A stretch of DNA of 64,000 nt from Sphingomonas hankookensis. GTDB lineage: Bacteria; Pseudomonadota; Alphaproteobacteria; Sphingomonadales; Sphingomonadaceae. Shown one piece after another: positions 33,730 to 45,285 of the stretch. The position numbers were made by a program, and so were the translations under genes. Numbering within the stretch: position 1 is the first letter of the stretch; every line of letters begins with the position of its first letter. The notes under the pieces were generated by a model. That model did not search any database. It was not told where the DNA came from and saw only the letters and a program-made list of their open reading frames with translations. The stretch spans positions 93,352 through 157,351 of the forward strand of contig NZ_LQQO01000045.1 in assembly GCF_001619955.1 (NCBI RefSeq), written 5' to 3'.

Positions 33730-34536
33730 ATGTCGACGCGCAAAGGCGCCACCCTGCTCGCCCGCCTCGGATTCGCGGCGCGCGGTATCGTCTATTGCAT
33801 CGTCGGCTGGTTCGCGATCGACGCCGCGCTGCGCGGCGGCAAGGCCGGCGACAATCAGGGTGCCATCGCCAGCCTGGCCGACGAACCGTTTGGCGAATGG
33901 CTGCTGGCGGCGATGGCGGCGGGGCTGGCCGGCTATGCGCTGTGGCGGCTGACCGAGGCGCTGTTCGATCCCGAAGCGCAGGACAATGACGCCAAGGGCG
34001 CATTCCGTCGCGCCGGCCATGCGGTCAGCGGGATCGCCCATGTCGTGCTGGCATGGACCGCCGCGCGCCTCTCCCTGCACAGCGCGCGGGCGACCGGCCG
34101 TGTCGGCGGCGAGGAGAGCGCCCATGACTGGACGGCATGGATGCTCGATCAGCCGGGCGGACGGTTGCTGGTGGCACTGGTCGCCATCGGCCTGCTGGCG
34201 GCGGCGGTCCAGCAGGCGAAAAAGGCATGGACCGGCGAGTTCGCCCGCACCCTGTCGGGTGGAACGCCGGTGCCCGACTATGTCTGTACCATGGGTCGCA
34301 TCGGCTATGGCGCGCGGGCAGCGGTGTTCGCGGCGATCGCGTTCCTGTTCGTCGCCGCGGCATGGGCGGCGGATGCCGACGAAGCCGGCGGCATGGCGAG
34401 CGGCATGGCACTCATGCAGCGGCAGGCGGGCGGACAGTTGTTGCTCAGCGCGATCGGCATCGGCTTCATCGCGTTCGGGGCGTTCAGCTTCGTCGAGGCG
34501 CGCTGGCGCCGGTTGCAGGTGCGGTTGCCGGCATGA
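33730..34536 (+). CDS. DUF1206 membrane protein
   Basis: A 268-residue protein with about six hydrophobic helices in three similar pairs. Each pair begins with an ARxGF/Y-A-ARG-like phrase: LLARLGFAARGIVYCIVGWF, AGHAVSGIAHVVLAWTA and MGRIGYGARAAVFAAIAF. This internal threefold repeat is the hallmark of DUF1206, whose function is unknown. Its stop overlaps the next gene by 4 nt (ATGA). Confidence 0.88.
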   Translation: MSTRKGATLLARLGFAARGIVYCIVGWFAIDAALRGGKAGDNQGAIASLADEPFGEWLLAAMAAGLAGYALWRLTEALFDPEAQDNDAKGAFRRAGHAVSGIAHVVLAWTAARLSLHSARATGRVGGEESAHDWTAWMLDQPGGRLLVALVAIGLLAAAVQQAKKAWTGEFARTLSGGTPVPDYVCTMGRIGYGARAAVFAAIAFLFVAAAWAADADEAGGMASGMALMQRQAGGQLLLSAIGIGFIAFGAFSFVEARWRRLQVRLPA

Positions 34537-34900
34537 CCGGGCGTGAGGTGCTGGAGGCGCGCTGGCTCGACCTGACCCGGCGCGAGCTGCCGGCGGTGGC
34601 GCGGGAGCGCGGATGGCCGGTGGTGGCCGACCATTGTTTCCAGCGCATCCTGCTCGACAATGCATTCGGCGGGCAATGGTATGATCATGTCGCCGGACGT
34701 CCGGCTTATGCCCATGCCGATCCGGCCGCCCTCGCGCAGGCGGTGGCGTTGGGAGAACAGGCGCTGACGGGCGATGCCGATCTGCCCGACCTCAACCGAC
34801 GCTCGCTGGAATGGCGCGGCAAGGCCCCCTCGAAACCGGGACGAGGCACCCCCATCTCTCGCCCTAGCCAATCCAAAAGAACGAAGATAGAACGGACCGC

Positions 34901-34904
<4 letters not shown>
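34533..34904 (+). CDS. Small conserved protein, often labelled GCN5-related
   Basis: A 123-residue protein. The first 95 residues look like a conserved alphaproteobacterial family: [40 protein letters not shown], then [16 protein letters not shown]. Databases tend to call this family GCN5-related, but no acetyl-CoA motif is visible. The last 28 residues (from APSKPG on) look non-native and overlap the uvrA promoter region and LexA box, so the true end may have shifted by a late frameshift. Confidence 0.65.
34879..34893 (+). promoter_or_regulatory. LexA (SOS) box of uvrA
   Basis: GAAC at 34879-34882, seven bases (GAAGATA), then GAAC at 34890-34893: an exact match to the direct-repeat SOS box of alphaproteobacteria, GAAC-N7-GAAC. 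It ends 7 nt before the uvrA ATG at 34901 and lies inside the tail of the preceding gene. Confidence 0.75.
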
Positions 34905-37857
<2,953 letters not shown>

Positions 37858-37861
<4 letters not shown>

Positions 37862-38406
37862 GTCTCTGGCGAGCGCCGTTCGAAGCTGCGTTGCGGATGT
37901 TCGCGACGGTCAGCGAGGCGTTGCGCGCCACCGGTCAGCCCCGCCCGATCCTGGTCGGCGGGGCGGCTGTCGAATATTGGTCGGGCAGCGCCGTTTCCAC
38001 CGGCGACTTCGATCTGTGCTCGCCTGTGCAGGAGGAGGTGGAAGCGGTTTTGCGGGAGCATGGCTTCATTCGTCCAAGCGGGCCCGGCAACGCGACGCAG
38101 GGCTGGATCCATCCCGAACTGGCGCTCGGGTTCGAGGTCGTGGGCCGCGTCCCACTTGACGGGCTGGTTCCGCGCGAACGGATCATGCTGATCGACGATT
38201 TCGCGCCCGGTTCCTCGTTTGCCATTCTCGGCGTGGAAGACCTGATCGCGGACCGGATGGGGCAATATGCTTCCGGCACCGCACCGGATCGGATCGAACA
38301 GGCTCGGTTATTGTACCGGCTTCATTCTTCTCTCGATCGCGCCTATCTTGAACAGCGGATACGGCAGGAAAGTGCAGGTGATCATGGCGTCGACGATCTC
38401 GACTGA
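37858..38406 (+). CDS. Minimal nucleotidyltransferase (AbiEii/MNT-like)
   Basis: A 182-residue protein with the polymerase-beta nucleotidyltransferase core: [12 protein letters not shown], then [15 protein letters not shown], where GG and the D-x-D (DFD) are the metal and nucleotide motifs; a third carboxylate may be the Glu of GFEVVGR. The C-terminal half is helical ([20 protein letters not shown]). GTG 37858 gives a GTGA coupling to uvrA. The size fits stand-alone enzymes of the AbiEii/DUF6036 type, some of which are toxins, and the next small gene may be its partner. Confidence 0.75.
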
Positions 38407-38578
38407 AGCGGAGGACTGGCCGGGCCCCCGGCTGCGCCATGCCGACATCGCGCAGCAGCTGGCCGAGCGCCGCGCGGCACTTGGCAACCCGGAGCTGCCG
38501 CGCAACGCCGGCAGCAATCGGACCGACAGCAAACGCGCGCTCCTCGCGGCGATCGAGGCCGCCGGCGGGCGCTGGTAG
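38384..38578 (+). CDS. Small charged protein overlapping the nucleotidyltransferase gene
   Basis: A 64-residue protein: an acidic start, a helix (ADIAQQLAERRAALGN), then a basic conserved-looking end (NRTDSKRALLAAIEAAGGRW). It starts 23 nt before the nucleotidyltransferase stop, with GCAGG 4-8 nt upstream of the ATG. Short proteins ending in this KRALLxAIExAGGxW style accompany nucleotidyltransferases in other alphaproteobacteria, so a regulatory or antitoxin role is possible; this is inference from position and memory of the family. Confidence 0.6.
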   Translation: MASTISTEAEDWPGPRLRHADIAQQLAERRAALGNPELPRNAGSNRTDSKRALLAAIEAAGGRW

Positions 38579-38675
38579 CACCGGCGGCGAAACCGCCGTT
38601 TCCCGTATAATTTCGGAAGCTCCGTCGCGCCCCGGCATTCGGGCTTGATCGATATCAAGCGAAGGATCCGTCGAC

Positions 38676-39086
38676 ATGCGTGCGCTCACCCTCGGCCTCG
38701 TCGCCGCCGCTACCCTGGTTACCGGATGCACCGATTACGGCATGGGCGGTCCGCGCTATGCCGATGCCGGCTATGGCCGCTACGACTGGGATCGCCCCGA
38801 CCCCTCGTACAATGGCTATGACGCCGCACGCTATTACCGCGACGACCGCCGCTATCGCGAACGCCGCCTGTCGCGGAACGACCGGGTCTATGTCGGTCAG
38901 GACGGCCGCTATTATTGCCGCCGCAACGACGGCACGACCGGTCTGATCGTCGGCGGCATCGCCGGTGGCGTGCTTGGCACCGCGCTGCGGCCGGGCGGTT
39001 CGGGCCTGCTGGGTGCGCTGCTGGGCGGTGCCGCCGGCGCAGCCGGTGGCCAAGCGATCGACCGCAACAACGTCCGCTGCCGCTGA
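38676..39086 (+). CDS. Glycine-zipper lipoprotein (17-kDa antigen-like)
   Basis: A 136-residue lipoprotein (lipobox LVTGC near residue 18). A Tyr/Asp/Arg-rich region (YGRYDWDRPDPS; YYRDDRRYRERR) follows, then a glycine-zipper domain (TTGLIVGGIAGGVLGTALRP; LLGALLGGAAGAAGGQ) that should insert in or pack on the outer membrane, as in the Rickettsia 17-kDa surface antigen family. Shine-Dalgarno AAGGA lies 9-13 nt upstream of the ATG. A strong terminator follows. Confidence 0.85.
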   Translation: MRALTLGLVAAATLVTGCTDYGMGGPRYADAGYGRYDWDRPDPSYNGYDAARYYRDDRRYRERRLSRNDRVYVGQDGRYYCRRNDGTTGLIVGGIAGGVLGTALRPGGSGLLGALLGGAAGAAGGQAIDRNNVRCR

Positions 39087-39111
39087 CCCGACCGGCGACG
39101 TTTCGAACGAC

Positions 39112-39144
39112 ATCGGCCCGCCCCTTGCACGGGGGCGGGCCGAT
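39112..39144 (+). terminator. Terminator after the glycine-zipper lipoprotein gene
   Basis: ATCGGCCCGCCCC (39112-39124) pairs perfectly with GGGGCGGGCCGAT (39132-39144), 13 bp with a 7-nt loop. Followed by ACCCATAT rather than a T-run. Confidence 0.65.
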
Positions 39145-39273
39145 ACCCATATCCGCTTCGCTACAGTCGCAAATCGATGGTGTCCTGCTTTGCGGCAAGT
39201 TCCTTCTTTCCCTGCTGCCTAAGGCACGGGGGTCGGGTGTTTCCGGCGCCCGCAACCTCCGGAAGGAACCTTC

Positions 39274-39486
39274 ATGGCCAATCTCGGCACCGTAAAATTC
39301 TTCAACATCGACAAGGGCTATGGCTTCATCGCCCCCGACAATGGCGGCACCGACGCCTTCGTCCATATTTCGGCGGTCGAGCGCGCCGGCATGGTCACGC
39401 TGAACCAGAACCAGCGCGTGGGCTATGAGCTGGAAGAAGACCGGCGCGGCCGGGTGAGCGCGGTCAACCTGACCGCCGCAGACTGA
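39274..39486 (+). CDS. Cold-shock domain protein (CspA family)
   Basis: A 70-residue single cold-shock domain. RNP1 (KGYGFIAPD) and RNP2 (DAFVHISAVE) RNA-binding motifs are intact. It binds single-stranded RNA/DNA and keeps messages unfolded. Shine-Dalgarno AAGGA precedes the ATG closely. About 130 nt of untranslated leader without a gene separates it from the upstream terminator, room for the structured leader often seen in cold-shock genes; no specific fold was traced. A classical terminator follows. Confidence 0.94.
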   Translation: MANLGTVKFFNIDKGYGFIAPDNGGTDAFVHISAVERAGMVTLNQNQRVGYELEEDRRGRVSAVNLTAAD

Positions 39487-39493
39487 TTTTCGT

Positions 39494-39527
39494 GGGGCGG
39501 GCGGAGCGATCTCCGCCCGCCCCTTTT
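39494..39527 (+). terminator. Rho-independent terminator of the cold-shock gene
   Basis: GGGGCGGGCGGAG (39494-39506) and CTCCGCCCGCCCC (39511-39523) form a perfect 13-bp stem with loop CGAT, followed by TTTT. Confidence 0.85.
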
Positions 39528-39542
39528 GCTTGGAGGATATTC

Positions 39543-39746
39543 TTGGCCGACACCGCCGAAGCCTATCGTGCCCGCGCCGCCGTGGAGCGCGCCAATGCTG
39601 AAGCCGCGACGCTGGACAATGTCCGCGAACGCTGCCGCCGTGCCGAACAGGCATGGACCGAAATGGCCGACCGCGCCGAGCGCACGACCGAACAGCGGCT
39701 GATCCGCGAAGCGGCGACCGTCCGCCGGAGCGAAACCATCGGTTGA
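39543..39746 (+). CDS. Small helical protein, unknown function
   Basis: A 67-residue highly charged, all-helical protein (AYRARAAVERANAEAATLDN; EQRLIREAATVRRSE). The start is TTG 39543, placed by the Shine-Dalgarno GGAGG 6 nt upstream; there is no in-frame ATG near. Similar short coiled-coil proteins are frequent downstream of cold-shock genes in sphingomonads, with no known role. Confidence 0.65.
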   Translation: MADTAEAYRARAAVERANAEAATLDNVRERCRRAEQAWTEMADRAERTTEQRLIREAATVRRSETIG

Positions 39747-39796
39747 ACCTGTCGCTGTGCCGGTCGTTGGACCGGTGAACAGCGAAGGGATCGACC

Positions 39797-40123
39797 ATGG
39801 CCAACCATAAGAAACACAAGCCGAAATCGCGCACCGCAGGCGTTTCGACGCTGCGTACTGTCGCGTTGGCCGCCACCGGCATTGCCGTCGGCCTGTTCGG
39901 CGTGCTGCTGGCTCGGCGCAAACCGACCGAAGGCCATGCCGCGCCCGATCTGGCGCTGGACAAGGATCGTCCCGGCCCGACCGACCGCGCGCCTGAAGCC
40001 TTCCGTCCCGATCCGACCGCACCGGTTTCCGCTGCCGATCGCGAGGCACTGCGCCCGGCGACCGGCCCGGTGCCGACGATGGTCGAGCCGCGCGGCAGCA
40101 TGGCGTCGCAGACCGGCGCCTGA
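39797..40123 (+). CDS. Small membrane-anchored protein, unknown function
   Basis: A 108-residue protein: a basic start (MANHKKHKPKSRT), one membrane helix (LAATGIAVGLFGVLLARR, about residues 24-41) and a Pro/Asp/Arg-rich, likely disordered tail. Orientation should place the tail outside. It has an AAGGGA Shine-Dalgarno. It is not recognised as any family. It ends 28 nt from the convergent TonB-dependent receptor gene. Confidence 0.6.
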   Translation: MANHKKHKPKSRTAGVSTLRTVALAATGIAVGLFGVLLARRKPTEGHAAPDLALDKDRPGPTDRAPEAFRPDPTAPVSAADREALRPATGPVPTMVEPRGSMASQTGA

Positions 40124-40151
40124 CCCAGCCGGGCGGCGGATCGATCCGCGA

Positions 40152-42182
40152 TCAGCCGCCCAGCCGTACCCCCAGCCATAAGGTACGGGGCGCGGCCCGT
40201 TCGACGACACCGTCCCCACCGATCGCAGTCTCGATCCGCGTGTCGGTCACATTCTCCGCCCGTGCCTCGAACGCCAGCCAGCGAGTCGCCGGCAGCGTGG
40301 CGAAAAGATCGAGCGTCGTTGCAGCCGACAGGCGACGCAGATTCGCGTCATCCTCATATTGCCCGGCGACATGGCGCAGCGTTGCGGACGCCTGCCACCG
40401 GTCGCGGCGCCAGCCGAGCGTCGCCGATCCGCTATGCGCCGGCGTCTGGGCCGGGCGCAGGCCATCCAGCGCACCCATGTCGCAGACCCGTGCATCGGTA
40501 TAGGCGTAGGACAGCCGCCCTTCGATCGGTCCGACCCGCCCCGATGCATCCAGTTCAATCCCTTTCACCCGCACATGATCGAGATTCGCGCGGCGCCGGA
40601 ACACGCCGGCCGCCGACACGAAGCCGACGCCGGGGAAGGTGCCGGGGCCGTTCGCGACCGTCACATTGGCGATGGCATCGCGCAGATCGTTGGCGAAGGC
40701 GGTCGCGGCGAAGCGGACGCCGGCTGCCGGCCGCAATTCCACGCCGGCCTCCGCGCCCCATAGCGTTTCGGGGGCAAGCGCGGCATTGGCAGCGGTCGCA
40801 TCCGCGCCGACCCGAAACGGGCGATAGAGTTCGTTGAGCGTCGGCAACCGCCAGCCGCGATAGCCGGCCAGTCGCAGCGTCAGCGGATCGGCCGGCGTCC
40901 AGGCGACGCCCGCGCGTCCGGTCGGCTCCCATCCCTGCCGATCGACGAAGCGCTGATCGGTCAGCGTCGCACCGGTCAGGGCGGCTTCCTGCAACCGGCC
41001 ATCGCCGATCGCCCAGCGGTCGATCCGGCCACCGGCGCTGAACACGAGATCGCCGCTAGTGACGCTGGCATCGGCGAACAGGCCGGCCGTGGTGTTGCGC
41101 CCGCCGGCGACCCGCCGCCGGGTCGGGTTGCCTGCGACATAGGTGTAACGTTCCTGCGTCTCGCCGGTCACCACGCGCAGGTCGCCACCCAGGCGGAGCG
41201 ACACCCCGCCCCATTCGGGCGCGATCTCCGCTCGGCCGCCGATGCCGGTCGCAGGGACATTATACTGGTCGAGTGTCAGCGCGGTCGACGCCCGCCCCGC
41301 CCCGACGCTGGCGAAACGGCTGGCGAAGGCGCGGGTCTGGAGATAACCGAGCAGCGACCAGCCGAGCGGCCCGCGCCCGACTAAGCGGAGGCTGGCATCC
41401 GCCCCTTCGCTGCGATTGTCGGTGAAGTCGAGACCCCGGTCGCGGCTGTCGGTGAAGGCCGACACATTGGCCTGCAATTCGGTCATGGGTGCGATCTGCA
41501 CCACGGCGCGGGCGGCGGCGCTGGCCTGTTCGAACGGTGCGGCACGGTCGGCCGTACCGCGATCCTCGCGCACGATGGGCACGAAGCCGTCGCCACGCGC
41601 ATAGGCGCCGGACAGGGTGGCGAACCCGCCGCTGCGCACCAATGCCGCCGATCCGCGCGCATCGATCGACGCACGGCTGCCCCCGGCGATCGATGCCGCA
41701 AACGGGCTCAGATCACCTGGCCCTGCGCTGTCGAGTTCGATCGTACCCGCCAGCGCTCCCGGACCGGCAACGCCGCTACCCCCGCCACGCGTGACGCGTA
41801 CCCGGCCCAGCCGATCGGTCGCATAGGCGGGAAAGGCGACCCAGCCGCCGAACGGGTCGGCCTGCGGCACGCCGTCGAGCAGCAGCAGCGCGCGGCTGGA
41901 GGCATTGCCGCCGAGGCCGCGGAAGGTGATCCCCTGCGACGTCGGATTGGCGCTGCGGGAATCGGAACGGCGGAATTGCTGGAGCCCGGCGACGTCGCGC
42001 AGCACATCCTCTACCCGGCCGCTCGCGGACGACAGGATGCGATCGCGCTCCAGCGTGACGATGTCATAGACCCGGTCGCCCGGCCCATCGGCAAGGCCGC
42101 GCCCGGTAACGACGATCTCCGGCGCGTCCTGCGCCGCCGCCACGCCCGGCCACGCGGCCAACACCAACCAGAAACGCTTCAC
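40152..42182 (-). CDS. TonB-dependent receptor (BtuB-like) at the end of the suf operon
   Basis: A 676-residue outer-membrane receptor. GTG 42182 starts a signal peptide (VKRFWLVLAAWPGVAAAQ), then the TonB box region (PEIVVTGRG), the plug domain (VEDVLRDVAGLQQF; ALLLLDGVPQADP) and a 22-strand barrel. The last residues are LWLGVRLGG, ending in Gly rather than the usual Phe. The ligand may be a siderophore, haem or cobalamin; no riboswitch is present. Only 22 nt separate it from sufA on the same strand, so iron/IscR control together with the suf genes is likely. Confidence 0.88.
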   Translation of the reverse strand: MKRFWLVLAAWPGVAAAQDAPEIVVTGRGLADGPGDRVYDIVTLERDRILSSASGRVEDVLRDVAGLQQFRRSDSRSANPTSQGITFRGLGGNASSRALLLLDGVPQADPFGGWVAFPAYATDRLGRVRVTRGGGSGVAGPGALAGTIELDSAGPGDLSPFAASIAGGSRASIDARGSAALVRSGGFATLSGAYARGDGFVPIVREDRGTADRAAPFEQASAAARAVVQIAPMTELQANVSAFTDSRDRGLDFTDNRSEGADASLRLVGRGPLGWSLLGYLQTRAFASRFASVGAGRASTALTLDQYNVPATGIGGRAEIAPEWGGVSLRLGGDLRVVTGETQERYTYVAGNPTRRRVAGGRNTTAGLFADASVTSGDLVFSAGGRIDRWAIGDGRLQEAALTGATLTDQRFVDRQGWEPTGRAGVAWTPADPLTLRLAGYRGWRLPTLNELYRPFRVGADATAANAALAPETLWGAEAGVELRPAAGVRFAATAFANDLRDAIANVTVANGPGTFPGVGFVSAAGVFRRRANLDHVRVKGIELDASGRVGPIEGRLSYAYTDARVCDMGALDGLRPAQTPAHSGSATLGWRRDRWQASATLRHVAGQYEDDANLRRLSAATTLDLFATLPATRWLAFEARAENVTDTRIETAIGGDGVVERAAPRTLWLGVRLGG

Positions 42183-42204
42183 GCCTGTCCCCCAACAGGG
42201 ACGA

Positions 42205-42552
42205 TCAGACCGTGAAGCTCTCCCCGCACCCGCACGCGCCCTTGGCATTCGGATTGGCGAAGACGAAGCCCGCGGTAAAATCGTCCTCGACCCAGTCCAT
42301 CGTCGAACCGATGAGGTAGAGGATCGATCCGCCATCGACGAAGAAGGTGCCGCCCGGCGTCTCGATCCGTTCGTCCATCGCATTGGCGGTGGTGACGTAA
42401 TCGACCGAATAGGCGAGCCCCGAACAGCCTCGGCGCGGGGTCGACAGCTTGACGCCGATTGCTTCCGGGGGCGCCTTCGCCATCAGGTCGGCGACCCGGC
42501 GTTCGGCATTGGGCGTCAGGATGATCGCGGCGGGGCGGACGCGCGTGGCCAT
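42205..42552 (-). CDS. sufA: Fe-S assembly A-type carrier (SufA/HesB)
   Basis: A 115-residue A-type carrier that accepts and passes on Fe-S clusters. The three conserved Cys are present: RRGCSGLAYS and GACGCGESF at the end. The ATG (42552) shares a base with the stop of the sufT gene (TAATG), so it is translationally coupled. Whether it is best named sufA or erpA cannot be settled by sequence alone; position favours sufA. Confidence 0.92.
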   Translation of the reverse strand: MATRVRPAAIILTPNAERRVADLMAKAPPEAIGVKLSTPRRGCSGLAYSVDYVTTANAMDERIETPGGTFFVDGGSILYLIGSTMDWVEDDFTAGFVFANPNAKGACGCGESFTV

Positions 42553-43010
42553 TACAGCATTCCCAGTTCGAGCTTGGCATCGTCCGACATCTTCTGCGGG
42601 TCCCATGGCGGGTCCCAGACGAGATTGACGTCGGCGGTCGACACGCCCGGCACCGCCGACACGCGCAGTTCGACCTCGGCCGGCATTGATTCCGCGACCG
42701 GACAATGCGGCGTGGTCAGCGTCATCGTCACCGCGACATGGCCGTTGTCCGCCACGTCGACGCCGTAGATCAGCCCTAGGTCGTAGATATTGACCGGAAT
42801 TTCGGGATCGAAGATTTCCTTGAGCGCGGCGATGACGGCTTCATACACGTCGCCGCCCGGTTCGCCGGTCGATACCGGCTCGGGCTTCTTCGCCAGGAAA
42901 TCGCCCAGATAGTCGCGGCGGCGTGGTTGGTCCGCGTCGGTCACGCGCGCGCGCGGCGGCGACGTCACGGCGTCGACCTCCTCGACCTGAAAGCTGCGTT
43001 CGTCGTTCAT
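42552..43010 (-). CDS. sufT: SufT-like MIP18/DUF59 Fe-S maturation protein
   Basis: A 152-residue protein: a hydrophilic N-terminal stretch of about 50 residues, then a MIP18 (DUF59) domain with DPEIPVNIYDLGLIYGV, TTPHCPVAESMP and LVWDPPWDP. In suf operons this protein (SufT) aids Fe-S maturation. The Cys of TPHCP is the conserved reactive one. The ATG overlaps the sufS stop by 4 nt and the stop overlaps sufA. Confidence 0.9.
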   Translation of the reverse strand: MNDERSFQVEEVDAVTSPPRARVTDADQPRRRDYLGDFLAKKPEPVSTGEPGGDVYEAVIAALKEIFDPEIPVNIYDLGLIYGVDVADNGHVAVTMTLTTPHCPVAESMPAEVELRVSAVPGVSTADVNLVWDPPWDPQKMSDDAKLELGML

Positions 43011-44230
43011 CCGAAAATCCTGCTTACCCGTTCCAGTCCGCGCACCAGCGCATCGACATCGGACCGTCCGTTATACACGCCGAAGCTCGCCCGCGCGGTG
43101 GCGGGGACGCCCAGCACGTCCATCAGCGGCTGTGCGCAATGATGGCCGGCACGGATCGCGACCCGTTCCTCGTCCAAGATGGTGCCGACATCGTGCGGAT
43201 GCACCCCCTCCACCACGAAACTGACGATTCCGGCGGCATCGTCCGGCCCGAGCAACCGGACCGAGTTGATCCGGCCGAGTGCGTCGCGGGCAGCGGTGAC
43301 CAGTGCGGTTTCATGCGCATGGATCGCGTCCAGCCCGATACTGTCGACATAGTCGATCGCGGCGTGGAGCCCGAGCGCACCGATGATATGCGGCGTCCCC
43401 GCCTCGAACCGAGCGGGCGGTGGCGCATAGGTGGTGCGCTCGAACGTCACACGATCGATCATCGCGCCGCCGCCCTGCACCGGATGCATCGCTTCGAGCA
43501 GTTCGGGGCGGCCCCACAGCACGCCGATACCGGTCGGGCCGTAGAGCTTGTGCCCGGAAAAGACGTAGAAATCGCAGTCGAGCGCGGCGACGTCGACCGC
43601 CACGCGCGGCACCGCCTGGCAGCCATCGAGCAGCAGCTTCGCGCCGACCGAATGCGCGATATCCGCAGCCCGCCGCGCGTCGAGGACCGAGCCTAGCACG
43701 TTCGACACATGCGCCAGCGATACCAGCTTGTGCTCCGGCTGGATCATCGCCGCCATCGCGTCGAGATCGATCCGCCCGTCCTGCGTCAGCGGCACGACGT
43801 CGATCGCCACGCCGATGCGTTCGGCGATCAGCTGCCATGGCACGATGTTCGAATGATGTTCGAGCATCGACAGCAGGATGCGGTCGCCGGCCTTCAAATG
43901 CCGTTCGGCCCAGCCTTGAGCGATCAGGTTGATCCCCTCGGTCGCGCCGCGCACGAACACGCATTCCTCCGGCCCGCCGGCGCCGATGAACGATGCCACG
44001 CGACGCCGCGCGGCTTCATAGGCGAGCGTCATGTCGGCCGAGCGCTGATACACGCCGCGATGCACGGTGGCGTAGGTCGTATCATAGGCCCGCGTGATCG
44101 CGTCGATCACCGCCTGCGGTTTCTGCGAGGTCGCGGCGGTGTCGAGATACGACCAGCCGGCGGGAATCGCCGGAAAGTCGCTCACGCGGTCGAGGGGGGT
44201 GGTGCCGCTCAAAGCGCCGCTTCCAGCCAT
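43007..44230 (-). CDS. sufS: Cysteine desulfurase SufS
   Basis: SufS takes sulfur from cysteine, with PLP, for cluster building. The 407-residue product has the PLP-Lys motif FSGHKLYGPTGIGVLWG, the TDTAATSQKP-like start (YLDTAATSQKPQAVID), LEHHSNIVPWQ and the active-site region RAGHHCAQPLM with the catalytic Cys. ATG 44230 is used; TTG 44212 is an alternative with a TTGA overlap with the sufD stop and a GGAAG upstream. No SufE or SufU gene is in the operon. Confidence 0.94.
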   Translation of the reverse strand: MAGSGALSGTTPLDRVSDFPAIPAGWSYLDTAATSQKPQAVIDAITRAYDTTYATVHRGVYQRSADMTLAYEAARRRVASFIGAGGPEECVFVRGATEGINLIAQGWAERHLKAGDRILLSMLEHHSNIVPWQLIAERIGVAIDVVPLTQDGRIDLDAMAAMIQPEHKLVSLAHVSNVLGSVLDARRAADIAHSVGAKLLLDGCQAVPRVAVDVAALDCDFYVFSGHKLYGPTGIGVLWGRPELLEAMHPVQGGGAMIDRVTFERTTYAPPPARFEAGTPHIIGALGLHAAIDYVDSIGLDAIHAHETALVTAARDALGRINSVRLLGPDDAAGIVSFVVEGVHPHDVGTILDEERVAIRAGHHCAQPLMDVLGVPATARASFGVYNGRSDVDALVRGLERVSRIFG

Positions 44231-45285
44231 GCATCGGCATCGGCGGCAAAGGCTTCGCGCACCGTCTCGTCGCCGATCCGGTCAAGCGCGTCCGCCACGA
44301 AGGCGGTGGTCAGCAATGCCTTGGCCCGCGCTTCGCTCACGCCGCGGCTGCGCAGGTAGAACAGCGCCTTGGCATCGAGTTCGCCGACTGTCGCGCCGTG
44401 CGCGCACTTCACGTCGTCGGCAAAGATTTCGAGTTCGGGCTTCAGGTTCACCGTCGCCGTGCGTTGCAGCAGCAGGCCACGCAGCGACTGTTCGCCATCG
44501 GTCTTCTGCGCGCCGCGGGCAACCTCGACGCGGGCGGCGAGGCTCGCCTGGCTGCGATCGGCGGCGACCGCGCGCCAGGTCTGGCGGCTGGAGCCGTTCA
44601 GGGCAGCGTGGCGGACGGCGACGGCACATTCCTGCCGCTGGTCGTCGCGCGTCAGCAGCGCGCCGCCATAATCGACGAACGCACCGTCCCCATCCAGCGT
44701 CAACAGCGCGTCGATGCGGCTGCCCATGCCGCCGGCGCCGAGGAACTGCGATACGAGGCTTGCCGCCTCGCCCACCACCGCTTCGTCGCGGATCGATACG
44801 AAGCCGTCCGTTTGTAGCAAGCGGACGCTGCGCATCAGCCGCGCGCCGCGTTCGAGGTCGATCTGCGTCAGGCGATTGGTCCAGCCGTTGCCGACATAGG
44901 TCTCGACGACCGACGCGACCGCATCCTCGTCGAGCGTCAGGCGCGCGGGCAGATGGTTCTCCGCCCCGGTCGCGACATGGACGATCTGCACCGTATCAAC
45001 GATCTCCGCCGCCGACAGGTCGATCGACCAGCCCGCCGCACCGGATGCCTGCACGCCCAGCGGGTGCGCGGTGTCGAGCGTCAACGGGGACAGCGCGACA
45101 TGACCCGGCGTGCTCCGGTCGGCCGCATAGACGCCGTCGACGAACAGGATGCGCGGGCCGGCGAGGTCGAGCCAATAGCCTTCCGCACTCGCCACCGCGC
45201 CCCGCGCCGAAGTAGCAGCTGCGGTCAGCGCGGCAAGATCGGTCCAGCGGAACGCCTCGTCACGGTTTGTGGGAAGAGTGGCCAT
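44209..45285 (-). CDS. sufD: SufD, scaffold-complex subunit
   Basis: SufD pairs with SufB, and with SufC forms the SufBC2D scaffold. The 358-residue product starts at ATG 45285 (MATLPTNRDEAF). The C-terminal half carries the SufBD beta-helix with DDVKCAHGATVGELDAKALFYLRSRG, whose His matches the cluster-linked His of SufD. The frame stays open upstream through the repeat but is not protein-like there. Its Shine-Dalgarno, GGAGGA, belongs to the repeat at 45286-45420. Confidence 0.93.
   Translation of the reverse strand: MATLPTNRDEAFRWTDLAALTAAATSARGAVASAEGYWLDLAGPRILFVDGVYAADRSTPGHVALSPLTLDTAHPLGVQASGAAGWSIDLSAAEIVDTVQIVHVATGAENHLPARLTLDEDAVASVVETYVGNGWTNRLTQIDLERGARLMRSVRLLQTDGFVSIRDEAVVGEAASLVSQFLGAGGMGSRIDALLTLDGDGAFVDYGGALLTRDDQRQECAVAVRHAALNGSSRQTWRAVAADRSQASLAARVEVARGAQKTDGEQSLRGLLLQRTATVNLKPELEIFADDVKCAHGATVGELDAKALFYLRSRGVSEARAKALLTTAFVADALDRIGDETVREAFAADADAWLEAAL

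Noticed and set aside
40090..40170. A bidirectional terminator between the small membrane protein and the TonB receptor genes
   Set aside because: GGGCGGC and GCCGCCC can pair, but one arm lies inside the receptor coding sequence and the loop is long, so I did not call it.
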